A stretch of DNA of 64,000 bases from Arthrobacter sp. Leaf337 (GTDB lineage: Bacteria > Actinomycetota > Actinomycetes > Actinomycetales > Micrococcaceae), in assembly GCF_001423745.1 (NCBI RefSeq), contig NZ_LMPC01000001.1, positions 435,923-499,922 on the forward strand, given 5' to 3'. Positions 54,197 through 62,597 of the stretch are shown piece by piece. The notes below the pieces were generated by a model that did no database searches, was not told where the DNA came from, and saw only the letters and a list, made by a program, of their open reading frames with translations. The position numbers and the translations under genes are program-made. Each line of letters starts with the position of its first letter. The stretch's first letter is position 1.

Positions 54197-54691
54197 TTGA
54201 ACAGCCTGGACAATACGGATTTGAGAATCCTGCTCGAACTGATTCGTGATCCCCGGGTCCAGATCGGCGAACTCAGCGAATCCCTGGGCATCGCCCGCAA
54301 CACTGCGCAGTCGCGGGTCCGCCGGATGCTCCGTTCCGGCCTTCTGCACGACGGCGGACGGGAAATTGACCTCGAGGCGGTGGGGTACGACGTCGTCGCT
54401 TTCGTGACGATCGAAGTCAGCCACCGGGAACTTGACGGCGTGGTGGGCGCCTTGCGCCTGATTCCGCAGGTCCTGGAGGTCCACGAGATCTCCGGGCGCG
54501 GCGACGTCTGGTGCCGGGTGGTGGCAACAGATACCCACAACCTGCAAACAGCGCTCCGCTCGATCCTCAGGATCAAGGGCGTGATCCGTACGGAGACCGT
54601 CCTGGCGCTGCATACGCACATCCCCTACCGGACGGAACCGCTCATCAGCCGGCTCGCGCAGAGCCGGGCTGAGGCGGCGCCACGCAAGTGA
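54197..54691 (+). CDS. Lrp/AsnC-family transcriptional regulator
   Basis: 164 residues from a TTG at 54197, favoured because CGGAG stands 7 nt before it and the HTH then begins at the expected distance (LDNTDLRILLELIRDPRVQI, GELSESLGIARNTAQSRVRR). The frame is open to a GTG at 54173. RAM domain: VVAFVTIEVSHRELDGVV, VHEISGRGDVWCRVVATDT. Located between the divergent MFS gene and corA. Confidence 0.9.
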   Translation: MNSLDNTDLRILLELIRDPRVQIGELSESLGIARNTAQSRVRRMLRSGLLHDGGREIDLEAVGYDVVAFVTIEVSHRELDGVVGALRLIPQVLEVHEISGRGDVWCRVVATDTHNLQTALRSILRIKGVIRTETVLALHTHIPYRTEPLISRLAQSRAEAAPRK

Positions 54692-54706
54692 CTGGGATAA
54701 TGGCTC

Positions 54707-55702
54707 GTGACCATCATTGACAACGCCGTGTACGTGGACGGCCACCGGACCGCAGAGCCGTACAACCTTGAGCAGACCTTTGAGACGCTGGCGGACCATG
54801 GCGGCATGGCCTGGATCGGGCTGTACCGGCCCACCGAGGCTGAAATGTCTGCAGTGGCTGAGGAGTTCGGCCTCCACCTGCTCGCGGTGGAGGATGCCAT
54901 TTCGGCCCACCAGCGTCCCAAGCTGGAACGCTATGATGACGTCCTCTTTACCGTGCTCCGCCCCGCGCGGTACCTCGATGAAACGGAAACGGTGGAGTTC
55001 GGCGAACTGCATGTCTTCACGGGCAAGAACTTCGTGATCACGGTCCGGCACGCGGAGACAGCCGGTGTGGCCCAGGTACGGCAGCGGCTGGAGAGCCGGC
55101 CGGAACTCCTGTCCCACGGTCCCGAAGCCGTGCTCTACGCCCTGATGGACAGGGTGGTGGACGACTACGTTCCCGTGGTTGCAGGCCTGGAAAACGATAT
55201 CGACGAGATCGAGGACCAGCTGTTCAGCGGGGACTCCGCCGTCTCCCGGCGCATTTACGAGCTTGCCCGCGAAGTGATCCAGTTCCAGCGGGCCATCCAT
55301 CCGCTGCCCGGAATGATGCAGCTGCTCCGGCGCGGGTTCGACAAGTACGAAGTCAACACGGAGCTGCAGCACCATCTCCGTGACGTCGAGGACCACGTGG
55401 AGCGGCTGATTTCACGCGCCGACACCTTCCGGGACATCCTCCAGAATGCGCTCACCCTGGACGGCACCCTGACCGCCAACCGGCAGAACGAGGCAAGCGC
55501 CCAGCAGAACGAGCAGGTCAAGAAGATCTCCTCGTGGGCGGCAATCTTCTTCGCACCGTCCTTCGTGGCCGGCGTCTACGGCATGAACTTCGACCATATG
55601 CCGGAACTCCACTGGACGCTCGGGTATCCCTTGGCGATCTCCATGATGGCGGCGACGGCCGCGCTGATGTACGCCATTTTCAAGCGGAAGGGCTGGCTCT
55701 AG
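54707..55702 (+). CDS. corA: Magnesium/cobalt transport protein CorA
   Basis: 331 residues. Long cytoplasmic domain, then two C-terminal helices with the signature YGMNFDHMPELHWTLG. The pore helix ends FFAPSFVAGVYGMN. GATAAT lies 5 nt before the GTG at 54707. It starts 15 nt after the Lrp gene and is 11 nt before the next gene, so the three may share a transcript, though corA also has its own -10 box. Family length is about 310-370. Confidence 0.95.
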   Translation: MTIIDNAVYVDGHRTAEPYNLEQTFETLADHGGMAWIGLYRPTEAEMSAVAEEFGLHLLAVEDAISAHQRPKLERYDDVLFTVLRPARYLDETETVEFGELHVFTGKNFVITVRHAETAGVAQVRQRLESRPELLSHGPEAVLYALMDRVVDDYVPVVAGLENDIDEIEDQLFSGDSAVSRRIYELAREVIQFQRAIHPLPGMMQLLRRGFDKYEVNTELQHHLRDVEDHVERLISRADTFRDILQNALTLDGTLTANRQNEASAQQNEQVKKISSWAAIFFAPSFVAGVYGMNFDHMPELHWTLGYPLAISMMAATAALMYAIFKRKGWL

Positions 55703-55713
55703 GAGCCACTGGT

Positions 55714-56187
55714 ATGTCGGATGCATTCGATGCCGGACAGCAGCCCGAATACCGGCAGGGCAGGTTGCTCATTCCCGGCACGGCCCGCCAGCTGGGCACG
55801 TTCGGGTTGTTTGAACCTGCGCCCGGCCAGCGGCGAACCATTGACGTGGCCGGCAGGCCGCTGGCTGTGAAGAGCGCTGAAGGCGACCTCTTGTGGATCG
55901 GCTTCCGCGAACTCACCGGCGGCCCGGCGTCTGCCCGGGACTTTGCTGCGCTGGCTGCCCGGTTCGGCGAGTGGGTAGTGGACGGCATCCCCGCCCAGGC
56001 CGTTGCCGGCGGAACGCCGGAGTGGCACCTGTTCCTTGGCGTGATGGACCTGCTGTTTGCCGCGGACGTCACCTTGTTCCTTGTCAGCGCGGCACTCCCG
56101 GATTTCGGCGCCGACAGCCCACTGTCCGTCCTGCTTCGTGTTGAATCCGACGAAGAACTGCCGGAAGGGCCTTCGTCCGGAAGCTAG
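55714..56187 (+). CDS. Stand-alone ZapE/AFG1 C-terminal-domain protein
   Basis: 157 residues. The region RPLAVKSAEGDLLWIGFREL, GGPASARDFAALAARFGEWV, and FLGVMDLLFAADVTLFLVSA aligns in pattern with the C-terminal part of ZapE/AFG1 ATPases (R-x-V ... F-x-F-x-x-L-C-G-P ... D-Y-x-x-L-A ... F ... V-P ... R-F-x-x-L-I-D-x-L-Y-D). The P-loop ATPase half of that family is absent, and the usual Cys is Thr. The AGGAG before the ATG at 55714 supports a genuine short gene; it is open upstream in frame without ATPase motifs. It overlaps the convergent PEP-enzyme stop by 4 nt. Confidence 0.6.
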   Translation: MSDAFDAGQQPEYRQGRLLIPGTARQLGTFGLFEPAPGQRRTIDVAGRPLAVKSAEGDLLWIGFRELTGGPASARDFAALAARFGEWVVDGIPAQAVAGGTPEWHLFLGVMDLLFAADVTLFLVSAALPDFGADSPLSVLLRVESDEELPEGPSSGS

Positions 56188-58886
56188 TCCCGCCCGGGCG
56201 GAACGAGCGTCACGGTGCCGGCGCCGCCGTCGACCTCTATCTGCTGTCCGCTGGCGATCCGGCGGGTCGCCACCCCGGTGCCCAGCACTGCCGGGATGCC
56301 GTACTCCCTGGCCACAATGGAGCCGTGGCTCAGCGGCCCGCCAACGTCCGTGACCACGGCGGAAGCCATGGCAAACAGCGGGGTCCAGGCGGGAGTGGTG
56401 ATGCGGGCCACCAGAACCTCCCCCGGCTGCATCCGGGAGAAGTCTTCGGGACCGGCCAGCACGCGGGCCGGAGCGCTGACCCGCCCTTGGCTGGCGCCCA
56501 CGCCTTTGATGGTGTTCCCTTCCTGGTCCTGGGACCCTTCCGGCATCATCCCGGCGAGGGACCTCTGGAGCCACCGAATCTCGGGCAGCATCTGCGGCGC
56601 TGACGCATTGCGCTGACCCCGCCACCGCATTTGGCGCTCCGCGACTGCCTCCGCGAGGACCGGCTGGTCGGCACCGGTGATTGCCGCCGGGCTGCTGGCA
56701 GCGGCAAGGCCGAATTCGACGGCGCTGCTGAGTTCCCCGTGCCGAAGCCAGAACACATCGCCCGGGTCGGCGATGAGTCCGGCGGCTGCCAGCCGCTGCC
56801 CCAGTTCCCGCAACATGCGCCGCATCAGGGGCCAACCGAGTCCGACGTCGGCGAGTGCGTCCTCGCGGATCGGCGCCGCCTCCTGCGCCCACCGGAGCAA
56901 ACGCACAAAGACGGACCTGCGGGCCGGGTGCAGCCGGGAAAGTATTGTTTCGGTGCTGTCCTCCCGCCGGCCGGCAGCGAGCGCCTGCCGGCGGTGAGGG
57001 TCGTTGCCCTGCCCGCGCAGGTAGAACTTCAGTGTGTCCAGCAGGGGGGACGGGTCGTCCGCCGGCACGGGATTGACGAAGTCGAGGTTGTAGACCGTGT
57101 GTCCGAAGTGGTCCAGGTGGAGCTGGAACCGGTGTTCCCACTGCCCCCACAGCCCTGGATCCATCTCCACCGGAGGCGTGCCCGAAACCTGCGCCCGGGC
57201 GAGGGATTTGGTCGGCGTCCCCAGGATGGCCGCTGCGAGCCCCGGGACTGTGCGCGACCAGGCCGCCAGGTCGAAGAGTGCTTTTTCCGCCCGGATGGGT
57301 TCGCTGTCGTAGCCGAGCAGGAACGCCGGCGCCGGCGGATCGCCGTCCTGCCGGACAAACTTGTCGTAGAACTTCTGGAAGGCCAGTTCGCTCGACGTCG
57401 CGATCGGAATGATGGACTGGACAGCTGTGTAGTACACGGTTCCGGCATCCAGGAGGGCCGACACCCCCTCGAGGAGCTCCTGCCCGGTGAGGTCGGCGAC
57501 GGGCTTTGCCGACCAGGACTCCACCACACGCACGTAGCGCGGGTGCGAATAGTCACGCCAGCCTTGGACGCCCATGTGGGCTTCGCCCCGGATGAGGGCG
57601 CGGACAAGGGCCGGCGTCTTTCCCATCAGCCGCCATAAAGCCGCCGTGCGGTAGTAGTAATAGGCGTAGCCGTTGATGGCGGGAAGGCCCAGATCGCCTG
57701 TGCGGAGGCTGCTTTTGCCGAACGCCTCGTCCATCAGGGCGTTCAGGGACCGCGAGACCGAGCCGTCGATCAGGTCCGCAAACAGGGGCGAGAGCGGATC
57801 GGGCAGCTGCTCCACGATGCTGGCCCGGAAGTACAGCCCCTTGGGGTAGGGCACGCTCCAGTCGCGCGGCGTTTCCCCGGCGGGCTCGGGCAGCGCAGTG
57901 ATAGGCCGGGACTGCAGGATGAAGAATTCGCCGCGCACCCGGCCCCACTCGATGTCCTGCGGGGAAGCGAAGTGCCGGGCGATGCGGGCCCCGTAGCCCG
58001 CCAGGGTGGCCGCCGCGGCATCGTCCAGCACCGGTTGATGCCTGCGGGAAACCGGTACGGGCTCCTCCCGCGTGCCCCGGCCGGCGTAGACCGTCATGAC
58101 CTCCTTGTCGGCTGTCCGCCGGGAAACCACCGTCCCTGTCGCGGCGTCGACGACGATGTCATCGGTGGAAACGGCTCCGCTCACCACGGATTCGCCCAGC
58201 CCCCAGGCGGCACCGATCACGATCTGGTCGCGGCGTCCGGTGGCGGGGTTGGCGGTGAACATGACGCCCGCGGCGTCCGCGTCCACCATTTGCTGGACCA
58301 CGACTGCCAACCGGACCTGGTCCGGCCGGATGCCCTCCCGGGAACGGTAGGCCATCGCGCGGGAGGTCCAAAGGGAAGACCAGCAGTGGATGACCGACTC
58401 CATGAGGGCGTCGGCGCCCCGCACGTTGAGATAGGTGTCCTGCTGGCCCGCGAAACTGGCCGAGGCGAGGTCTTCGGCCGTGGCGGAAGACCGAACCGCT
58501 ACCGCAGGTTCCGCAGCTTCGCCAAGGGCTGGGCGGGAGTCCGTGCCGGGGCTCAGCTCCGTGCCAGGCCTCAGCTGGTGATAGGCGTCGCGGAGTTCGG
58601 CTGCTATCGCGTCCGGCATCGTTCCACCGGCGAACAGCCCCCGGATCTGTGCCGAAGCGTCCTCGTAGTCCTTGGCGCTCGCGGAGGGCGGCAAGGCGGC
58701 GTACTCCTGGATGCGTTCGGCCAGCTCGTTGCTCCGGACGAACAGCTCATAGGCGGCCGTGTTGAGCAGGAATCCCGGCGGTACGGGAAGGCCCGCCCGA
58801 ACCAGTTCGCCGAGTCCGGCGCCCTTGCCGCCCGCCGTCGCGACGTCGTTCCTGCCGACCTCACTGAAATCATCGATGTAGCCCAT
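56184..58886 (-). CDS. PEP-utilising phosphotransferase (rifampin phosphotransferase/PEP synthase-like)
   Basis: 900 residues from the ATG at 58886 (AGGAGG upstream; frame open to 58934). N-terminal ATP-grasp PPDK domain: GGKGAGLGELVRAGLPVPPG, VRSSATAEDLASASFAGQQD, MFTANPATGRRDQIVIGAAW. A linker and variable middle part (residues 360-770) are followed by the mobile His domain: TDVGGPLSHGSIVAREYGIPA holds the catalytic His. About 900 residues and the fused variable middle fit the rifampin phosphotransferase (Rph) group better than PpsA (about 790), but PEP synthase activity or another substrate is possible. Monocistronic. Confidence 0.8.
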   Translation of the reverse strand: MGYIDDFSEVGRNDVATAGGKGAGLGELVRAGLPVPPGFLLNTAAYELFVRSNELAERIQEYAALPPSASAKDYEDASAQIRGLFAGGTMPDAIAAELRDAYHQLRPGTELSPGTDSRPALGEAAEPAVAVRSSATAEDLASASFAGQQDTYLNVRGADALMESVIHCWSSLWTSRAMAYRSREGIRPDQVRLAVVVQQMVDADAAGVMFTANPATGRRDQIVIGAAWGLGESVVSGAVSTDDIVVDAATGTVVSRRTADKEVMTVYAGRGTREEPVPVSRRHQPVLDDAAAATLAGYGARIARHFASPQDIEWGRVRGEFFILQSRPITALPEPAGETPRDWSVPYPKGLYFRASIVEQLPDPLSPLFADLIDGSVSRSLNALMDEAFGKSSLRTGDLGLPAINGYAYYYYRTAALWRLMGKTPALVRALIRGEAHMGVQGWRDYSHPRYVRVVESWSAKPVADLTGQELLEGVSALLDAGTVYYTAVQSIIPIATSSELAFQKFYDKFVRQDGDPPAPAFLLGYDSEPIRAEKALFDLAAWSRTVPGLAAAILGTPTKSLARAQVSGTPPVEMDPGLWGQWEHRFQLHLDHFGHTVYNLDFVNPVPADDPSPLLDTLKFYLRGQGNDPHRRQALAAGRREDSTETILSRLHPARRSVFVRLLRWAQEAAPIREDALADVGLGWPLMRRMLRELGQRLAAAGLIADPGDVFWLRHGELSSAVEFGLAAASSPAAITGADQPVLAEAVAERQMRWRGQRNASAPQMLPEIRWLQRSLAGMMPEGSQDQEGNTIKGVGASQGRVSAPARVLAGPEDFSRMQPGEVLVARITTPAWTPLFAMASAVVTDVGGPLSHGSIVAREYGIPAVLGTGVATRRIASGQQIEVDGGAGTVTLVPPGRD

Positions 58887-59026
58887 GACCGCGGCGCCTC
58901 CTGTCCGGCGGGGGCCATGCAGCCCCTGATTCACAACATACTGGCACGTGGAGTGGCGTCAGGCCATGGCTTGACGTCCGGGTGGGGAGCTGACCCGAGG
59001 CCCTTCCGCTGCCTGGCCCTGGTCCT

Positions 59027-59038
59027 TACTGTGGATCC
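59027..59038 (+). promoter_or_regulatory. Predicted leaderless promoter of the GerW/YtfJ-like gene
   Basis: TACTGT (59027-59032), then 6 nt, then ATG at 59039. Confidence 0.45.
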
Positions 59039-59404
59039 ATGGCTGATGCATTTTCCTCCCTCGTGGAGGCATTCAGGAACGTGGGTGTGGCGAGGGCTTA
59101 CGGCGCTCCGGTGCTGGTCGGCGGTGAGGAACTCGTTCCCGTGGCGCTGGTGTCCTTCGGGTTCGGTGGGGGCGGTGACTCCGGCACCTCCGGCGCAGGC
59201 AGTTCAACAGGTGCTGGCGGCGCGGAAGGCGGCGGAGGCGGCGGCTTCGTCCTCCCGCTGGGCGCCTACACGAAGAACGCGCAGGGCAGGGTGGTGTTCC
59301 GCGCCAACACGCTCACCGTTCTGCTGGGGCTGGTTCCGGTGGTATGTGCTGTGGGAATGTCGGTTCGCGGCGTCCTCAAGACGGTCAGCGCAGGCCGGCG
59401 GTAG
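59039..59404 (+). CDS. GerW/YtfJ-family protein
   Basis: 121 residues. The beginning SLVEAFRNVGVARAYGAPVL, then the Gly-rich core GFGFGGGGDSG and GGAEGGGGGGFVLPLGAY, match the pattern of Spore_YtfJ (GerW) proteins: a beta domain, a Gly-rich loop and a terminal hydrophobic segment (TVLLGLVPVVCAVGMSV). In Bacillus the family supports germination-type sporulation proteins; in non-sporulating actinobacteria its role is unknown. The stop overlaps the convergent protease gene by 20 nt. Confidence 0.75.
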   Translation: MADAFSSLVEAFRNVGVARAYGAPVLVGGEELVPVALVSFGFGGGGDSGTSGAGSSTGAGGAEGGGGGGFVLPLGAYTKNAQGRVVFRANTLTVLLGLVPVVCAVGMSVRGVLKTVSAGRR

Positions 59405-60224
59405 CCTTGATCCAGTCCAGCTCGTACGGAACCGAGGCCGACAGGTTCAGGTAGGCCGGGGACGGCGGCAGTTCGATGGCGTTCGTTACACCCACCAGCT
59501 TCTGTTCACCGTGGTCGGACCAGATGACGGGACCACCGCTGTCGCCACGGTTGGCCGTGGTGTGCGGCGAAAACGTGCAGAACTGCCAGGGTCCCGCAAT
59601 GTCCGGGCAAGACTCTGCAGGGACCGCCGTGAGCTGGGTTTCCATAAGCCGGCGCGCCGGGTCGCACGGTTCAGCAGCGTTGAACGGGTCACCGGTGCAG
59701 CCGTAACCGGCCACGGTCACTTCCGCCCCGACGGGAGCCGGCGTGGAGGCGAGCTCAATGGTGGGCTCGGAGACGGCAGACTGCAGGAAAAGCAGGGCAA
59801 TGTCGTCCTTGATCAGGGCGGGGTTGTAGTGCGGCGAGGCAACGGCACTTGCCACGCCGACGGTGTATGCGGAGCGTTTCTGGCCGAAGTGGAATGTCAC
59901 GTCGATGGCGGAGGGGCTGCGTCCGTTGTTGCTAATGCAGTGCGCCGCCGTGACCACAGTGTCTTTCTTGATCAGGGACCCGGTACAGGAAGCAATTCCT
60001 TCCGGGTAGGCCAGCTGGACCTTGACGGCCCACGCATAGTCGTCCGAGTCCGCCCTGCTCCCGTTGTAAACGGCTTGGGCCGGCGTGGCCGTTGCGGCGG
60101 TGAGGACTGCCGCAACAAGAGCCGACAGCAGCCGCGCCACGACGCGCCGGTGCCGCCGTTCGGAAACTGGGTGAGATATTCCGCCGTCGCGGGGCGTGGT
60201 CTGCGGGGGGATTCTGTTGCGCAT
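59385..60224 (-). CDS. Secreted trypsin-like serine protease (S1 family)
   Basis: 279 residues from the ATG at 60224, chosen for the GAGGAG behind it. The signal peptide (RVVARLLSALVAAVLTAATA) ends near TPAQA. Catalytic triad: VVTAAHCISNN (His), LIKDDIALLFLQSA (Asp), ANRGDSGGPVIWSD (Ser). Six Cys in the mature part suggest disulfides (CTGS, CISN, CTGD, CDPA, CPDI, CTFS). Exported protease of the streptogrisin/trypsin type; targets unknown. No pro-peptide is evident. Confidence 0.88.
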   Translation of the reverse strand: MRNRIPPQTTPRDGGISHPVSERRHRRVVARLLSALVAAVLTAATATPAQAVYNGSRADSDDYAWAVKVQLAYPEGIASCTGSLIKKDTVVTAAHCISNNGRSPSAIDVTFHFGQKRSAYTVGVASAVASPHYNPALIKDDIALLFLQSAVSEPTIELASTPAPVGAEVTVAGYGCTGDPFNAAEPCDPARRLMETQLTAVPAESCPDIAGPWQFCTFSPHTTANRGDSGGPVIWSDHGEQKLVGVTNAIELPPSPAYLNLSASVPYELDWIKATAGLR

Positions 60225-60403
60225 GAGGTTGCTCCTCATCATTGCCTGAAGCTATTCGCGGATGTGGTGAAGGAACCGTGAACAACCCAGGTCCCCGGAG
60301 ATCACACATCTGCCCCCAGTCGCAGCACCATAACTCTGCTCCTCCCCGCAAGCGGCCGTCAAGCGCGATTGGATGCGGGCGGTCAGGTACCGGGCGGTGA
60401 CGG

Positions 60404-61996
60404 CTACGCTGCCCGCACCTCGACCTCACCGGGCAGTGCCGCGTCGGCACCGAAGACCAGGTAGCGGTTGGCGATCTTTTCACTGAAGAACCGATCATGG
60501 CTGACCACCACCACGGCACCCGGAAAATGCATCAGCGCCCGTTCCATGACCTGGGTGCTGGACAGGTCCAGGTGGTTGGTGGGTTCGTCCAGCAACAGGA
60601 CCGACGCGCCGGACAGCAGGCACTGTGCCATCGCGACGCGGGCTTTCTGGCCGCCGGAGAGATTCCCGATCTTCTGCTTGAGATCCGCTTCGGAGAACTG
60701 GAACATCGCCAGGAACCGGTTGACAGACTTCCTGGTGGCGCTGAAAGCCAGGCTGTCCGGCAGGGCGTTGACTGCGTGCGAAACGGTGTCGGCGTCGTCG
60801 AGCTCTTCAAGCATCCGGTTGTAGGACACGAAACCGGGGCCTTTTGCCCAGGAGACAACGCCGGCGTCTGCTTCTTCCTCGCCCGTCAGCACTTTCAGGA
60901 GGGTGGATTTGCCGCTGCCGTTCGCGCCGAGCACGACGATCCGGTTCCCGCGCCTGATCTCGAAGCCAAGGTCGTTGAAGAGTGCCCTGTCTCCGTAGGA
61001 CTTGGCCAGCCCCTCCACCCGGCAGAGGACGTCCTTGACGTGCAGGCCGCCGTAGATCTCGGTGACGATCTGGTCCACCGGGCGGGGTGTACGTGATTTC
61101 TTGATCTTGGCCAGTTGGTTTCCCAGCCCGCGGCTGGCGGCCTTGGCGGCCTCGCGGCGGTCGGCGATCCCTTCAGCCTCGAAGGCCAGCAGTTCGGATT
61201 CGTGCACAAACTGCTGTTCCAGGGATTTGAGGCGGAATTGCTTCTGCACGATGTATTCGCCGAAATTGCCCGGGTACTCGTGCAGGTGGAAGTTTTCCAC
61301 TTCGATGATCCGGGTGACGACGGCGTCGAGGAACTTCCGGTCGTGCGAGACGATGACTGCTGCACCCTTGAAGTCCCGGAACCAGCTTTCAAGCCATTCG
61401 ACGCCGGCCACATCCAGGAAGTTGGTGGGCTCATCCAGCAGCAGCACATCCGGGTCCTCAAGGAGGATCTTTGCCAGCGCGGCCCGGTTGCGCCAGCCGC
61501 CGGACAGTTCATCAATGGCGCACACCCTGTGGGCGTCGCTGAAGCCCAGCGTCGTCAGGACCTTGTCGATCCGCCGGGGGTAGTCCCAGCCGTCGAGGCG
61601 GTCCATGTCTTCGAAAAGTTCGGCCTGCCGGGCGATCAGCCGGTCAAGTTCTGCGCCGGCCGGGTCCCCGCCGATGGCCGAATCGATGGACGCCAGTTCA
61701 GCTTCCACTGCCTTGATGTCAGAGAACAGCCCGTCCAGGACGTCGGTGATGGTTGATTCCCCGTTTAGTTCGGAGAACTGCGAAAAGTAGCCGATCCTTG
61801 TTCCCGGATCCACAGTGACAGTGCCGGACTCCGGTGAGATCCGGTCAAGGATCAGTTGGAGCATGGTGGTCTTGCCGGAACCGTTCTTGCCGATGAGCCC
61901 CACCCTGTCACCCGGTTCGAGGCGGAAGTATGCCTCCCGCAAAATCTGGGTGTTATCGAATCGCACGCTGACGTCATGCAGCCGGACAAGGCTCAT
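60404..61996 (-). CDS. ABC-F family ATP-binding protein
   Basis: 530 residues with two ATPase domains and no membrane helices. Domain 1: LIGKNGSGKTTMLQLILDRI, ELSGGWRNRAALAKILL, VLLLDEPTNFLD. Domain 2: VLGANGSGKSTLLKVLTGEE, LSGGQKARVAMAQCLLSG, VLLLDEPTNHLD. Between them is the ABC-F linker with basic KSRTPRPVDQIV. Such proteins act on the ribosome (EttA/Uup group) or give antibiotic resistance. Without the longer specificity arms it is nearest Uup-type; not firmly assignable. Starts at ATG 61996; ends at 60404. Confidence 0.93.
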   Translation of the reverse strand: MSLVRLHDVSVRFDNTQILREAYFRLEPGDRVGLIGKNGSGKTTMLQLILDRISPESGTVTVDPGTRIGYFSQFSELNGESTITDVLDGLFSDIKAVEAELASIDSAIGGDPAGAELDRLIARQAELFEDMDRLDGWDYPRRIDKVLTTLGFSDAHRVCAIDELSGGWRNRAALAKILLEDPDVLLLDEPTNFLDVAGVEWLESWFRDFKGAAVIVSHDRKFLDAVVTRIIEVENFHLHEYPGNFGEYIVQKQFRLKSLEQQFVHESELLAFEAEGIADRREAAKAASRGLGNQLAKIKKSRTPRPVDQIVTEIYGGLHVKDVLCRVEGLAKSYGDRALFNDLGFEIRRGNRIVVLGANGSGKSTLLKVLTGEEEADAGVVSWAKGPGFVSYNRMLEELDDADTVSHAVNALPDSLAFSATRKSVNRFLAMFQFSEADLKQKIGNLSGGQKARVAMAQCLLSGASVLLLDEPTNHLDLSSTQVMERALMHFPGAVVVVSHDRFFSEKIANRYLVFGADAALPGEVEVRAA

Positions 61997-62054
61997 TGCT
62001 GCTGTCCTCTCGAGGGGTGGTTCGTGGGCGCGTGTTGCCGGACCGGCAATAAGA

Positions 62055-62094
62055 AAGCTCCCTGATCCGGCGCTGGCGCCGGATCAGGGAGCTT
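62055..62094. terminator. Bidirectional hairpin at the left edge of the A/T-rich segment
   Basis: AAGCTCCCTGATCCGGCGC (62055-62073) pairs with its complement at 62076-62094 around 2 nt; both flanks are T-rich in their own sense. It looks like an intrinsic terminator, yet its right arm contains AGGGAG, the ribosome binding site of the gene starting at 62100. Confidence 0.7.
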
Positions 62095-62099
62095 ATTCT

Positions 62100-62594
62100 G
62101 TGGAGCTTCTGCGTGGGTACTCCAACAGGGGTCGCCACTATGATGCCCGTTTCGACAAGATTCTAGCCGAAAAAGCCAGGGCCACCTCTACCGAAGTATG
62201 GCCACATGCTCCGCGAAAGTCTTCTGTCAAACTGGTCCATCGACTCACTTCCGGAGAGCTGAGCGAACTGACCGACCGTTACCTTCAAGGTTGGTCATCG
62301 CGCCGGCTGGCAGACGCCTACTCCATCTCCAAGACCAGCGTTGTCCAACTCCTGCGCGAAGGCGGTGTCCCGATTCGTAACCAAGGACTCACCGCCCACC
62401 AGGCGGGAGAAGCAGCCGAACTTTACCAAGCAGGACACTCTCTGGCTGCTGTCGGCCACGCCTATGACGTCTCCGCCGATACAATCCGCAAACTCCTCAT
62501 CCTTCAGGACATCTCCCTACGCCGCCCGTGGGACCATCCGGTCGCTCCGTTTCAAGGCGATCAAGACGGATCAAGGCCCGCACCAGCTTCCTAG
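62100..62594 (+). CDS. Protein with two helix-turn-helix-like repeats, unknown role
   Basis: 164 residues if started at GTG 62100 behind AGGGAG. Two similar segments of about 45 residues follow: LTSGELSELTDRYLQGWSSR with LADAYSISKTSVVQLLREGG, then LTAHQAGEAAELYQAGHSLA with VGHAYDVSADTIRKLLILQD. Each has the pattern of a resolvase- or transposase-type HTH. No catalytic domain is present. It may be a stand-alone DNA-binding protein or the C-terminal part of a lost recombinase. Convergent with the helicase, 3 nt apart. Confidence 0.55.
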   Translation: MELLRGYSNRGRHYDARFDKILAEKARATSTEVWPHAPRKSSVKLVHRLTSGELSELTDRYLQGWSSRRLADAYSISKTSVVQLLREGGVPIRNQGLTAHQAGEAAELYQAGHSLAAVGHAYDVSADTIRKLLILQDISLRRPWDHPVAPFQGDQDGSRPAPAS

Positions 62595-62597
62595 TTG

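Noticed and set aside
55699..57150. Minus-strand open frame of 483 codons inside the PEP-enzyme region
   Set aside because: Different frame from the enzyme, with Arg/Gly/Pro-rich low-complexity protein; the enzyme frame has the catalytic His motif.
56184..58886. Calling the PEP enzyme PpsA outright
   Set aside because: Length and the long middle region fit rifampin phosphotransferase-type proteins as well or better, so a gene symbol was withheld.
57972..60281. Plus-strand open frame of 769 codons
   Set aside because: It crosses the PEP-enzyme gene antisense, the GerW-like gene out of frame and the protease antisense; composition is repetitive Gly/Arg/Asp/Val.
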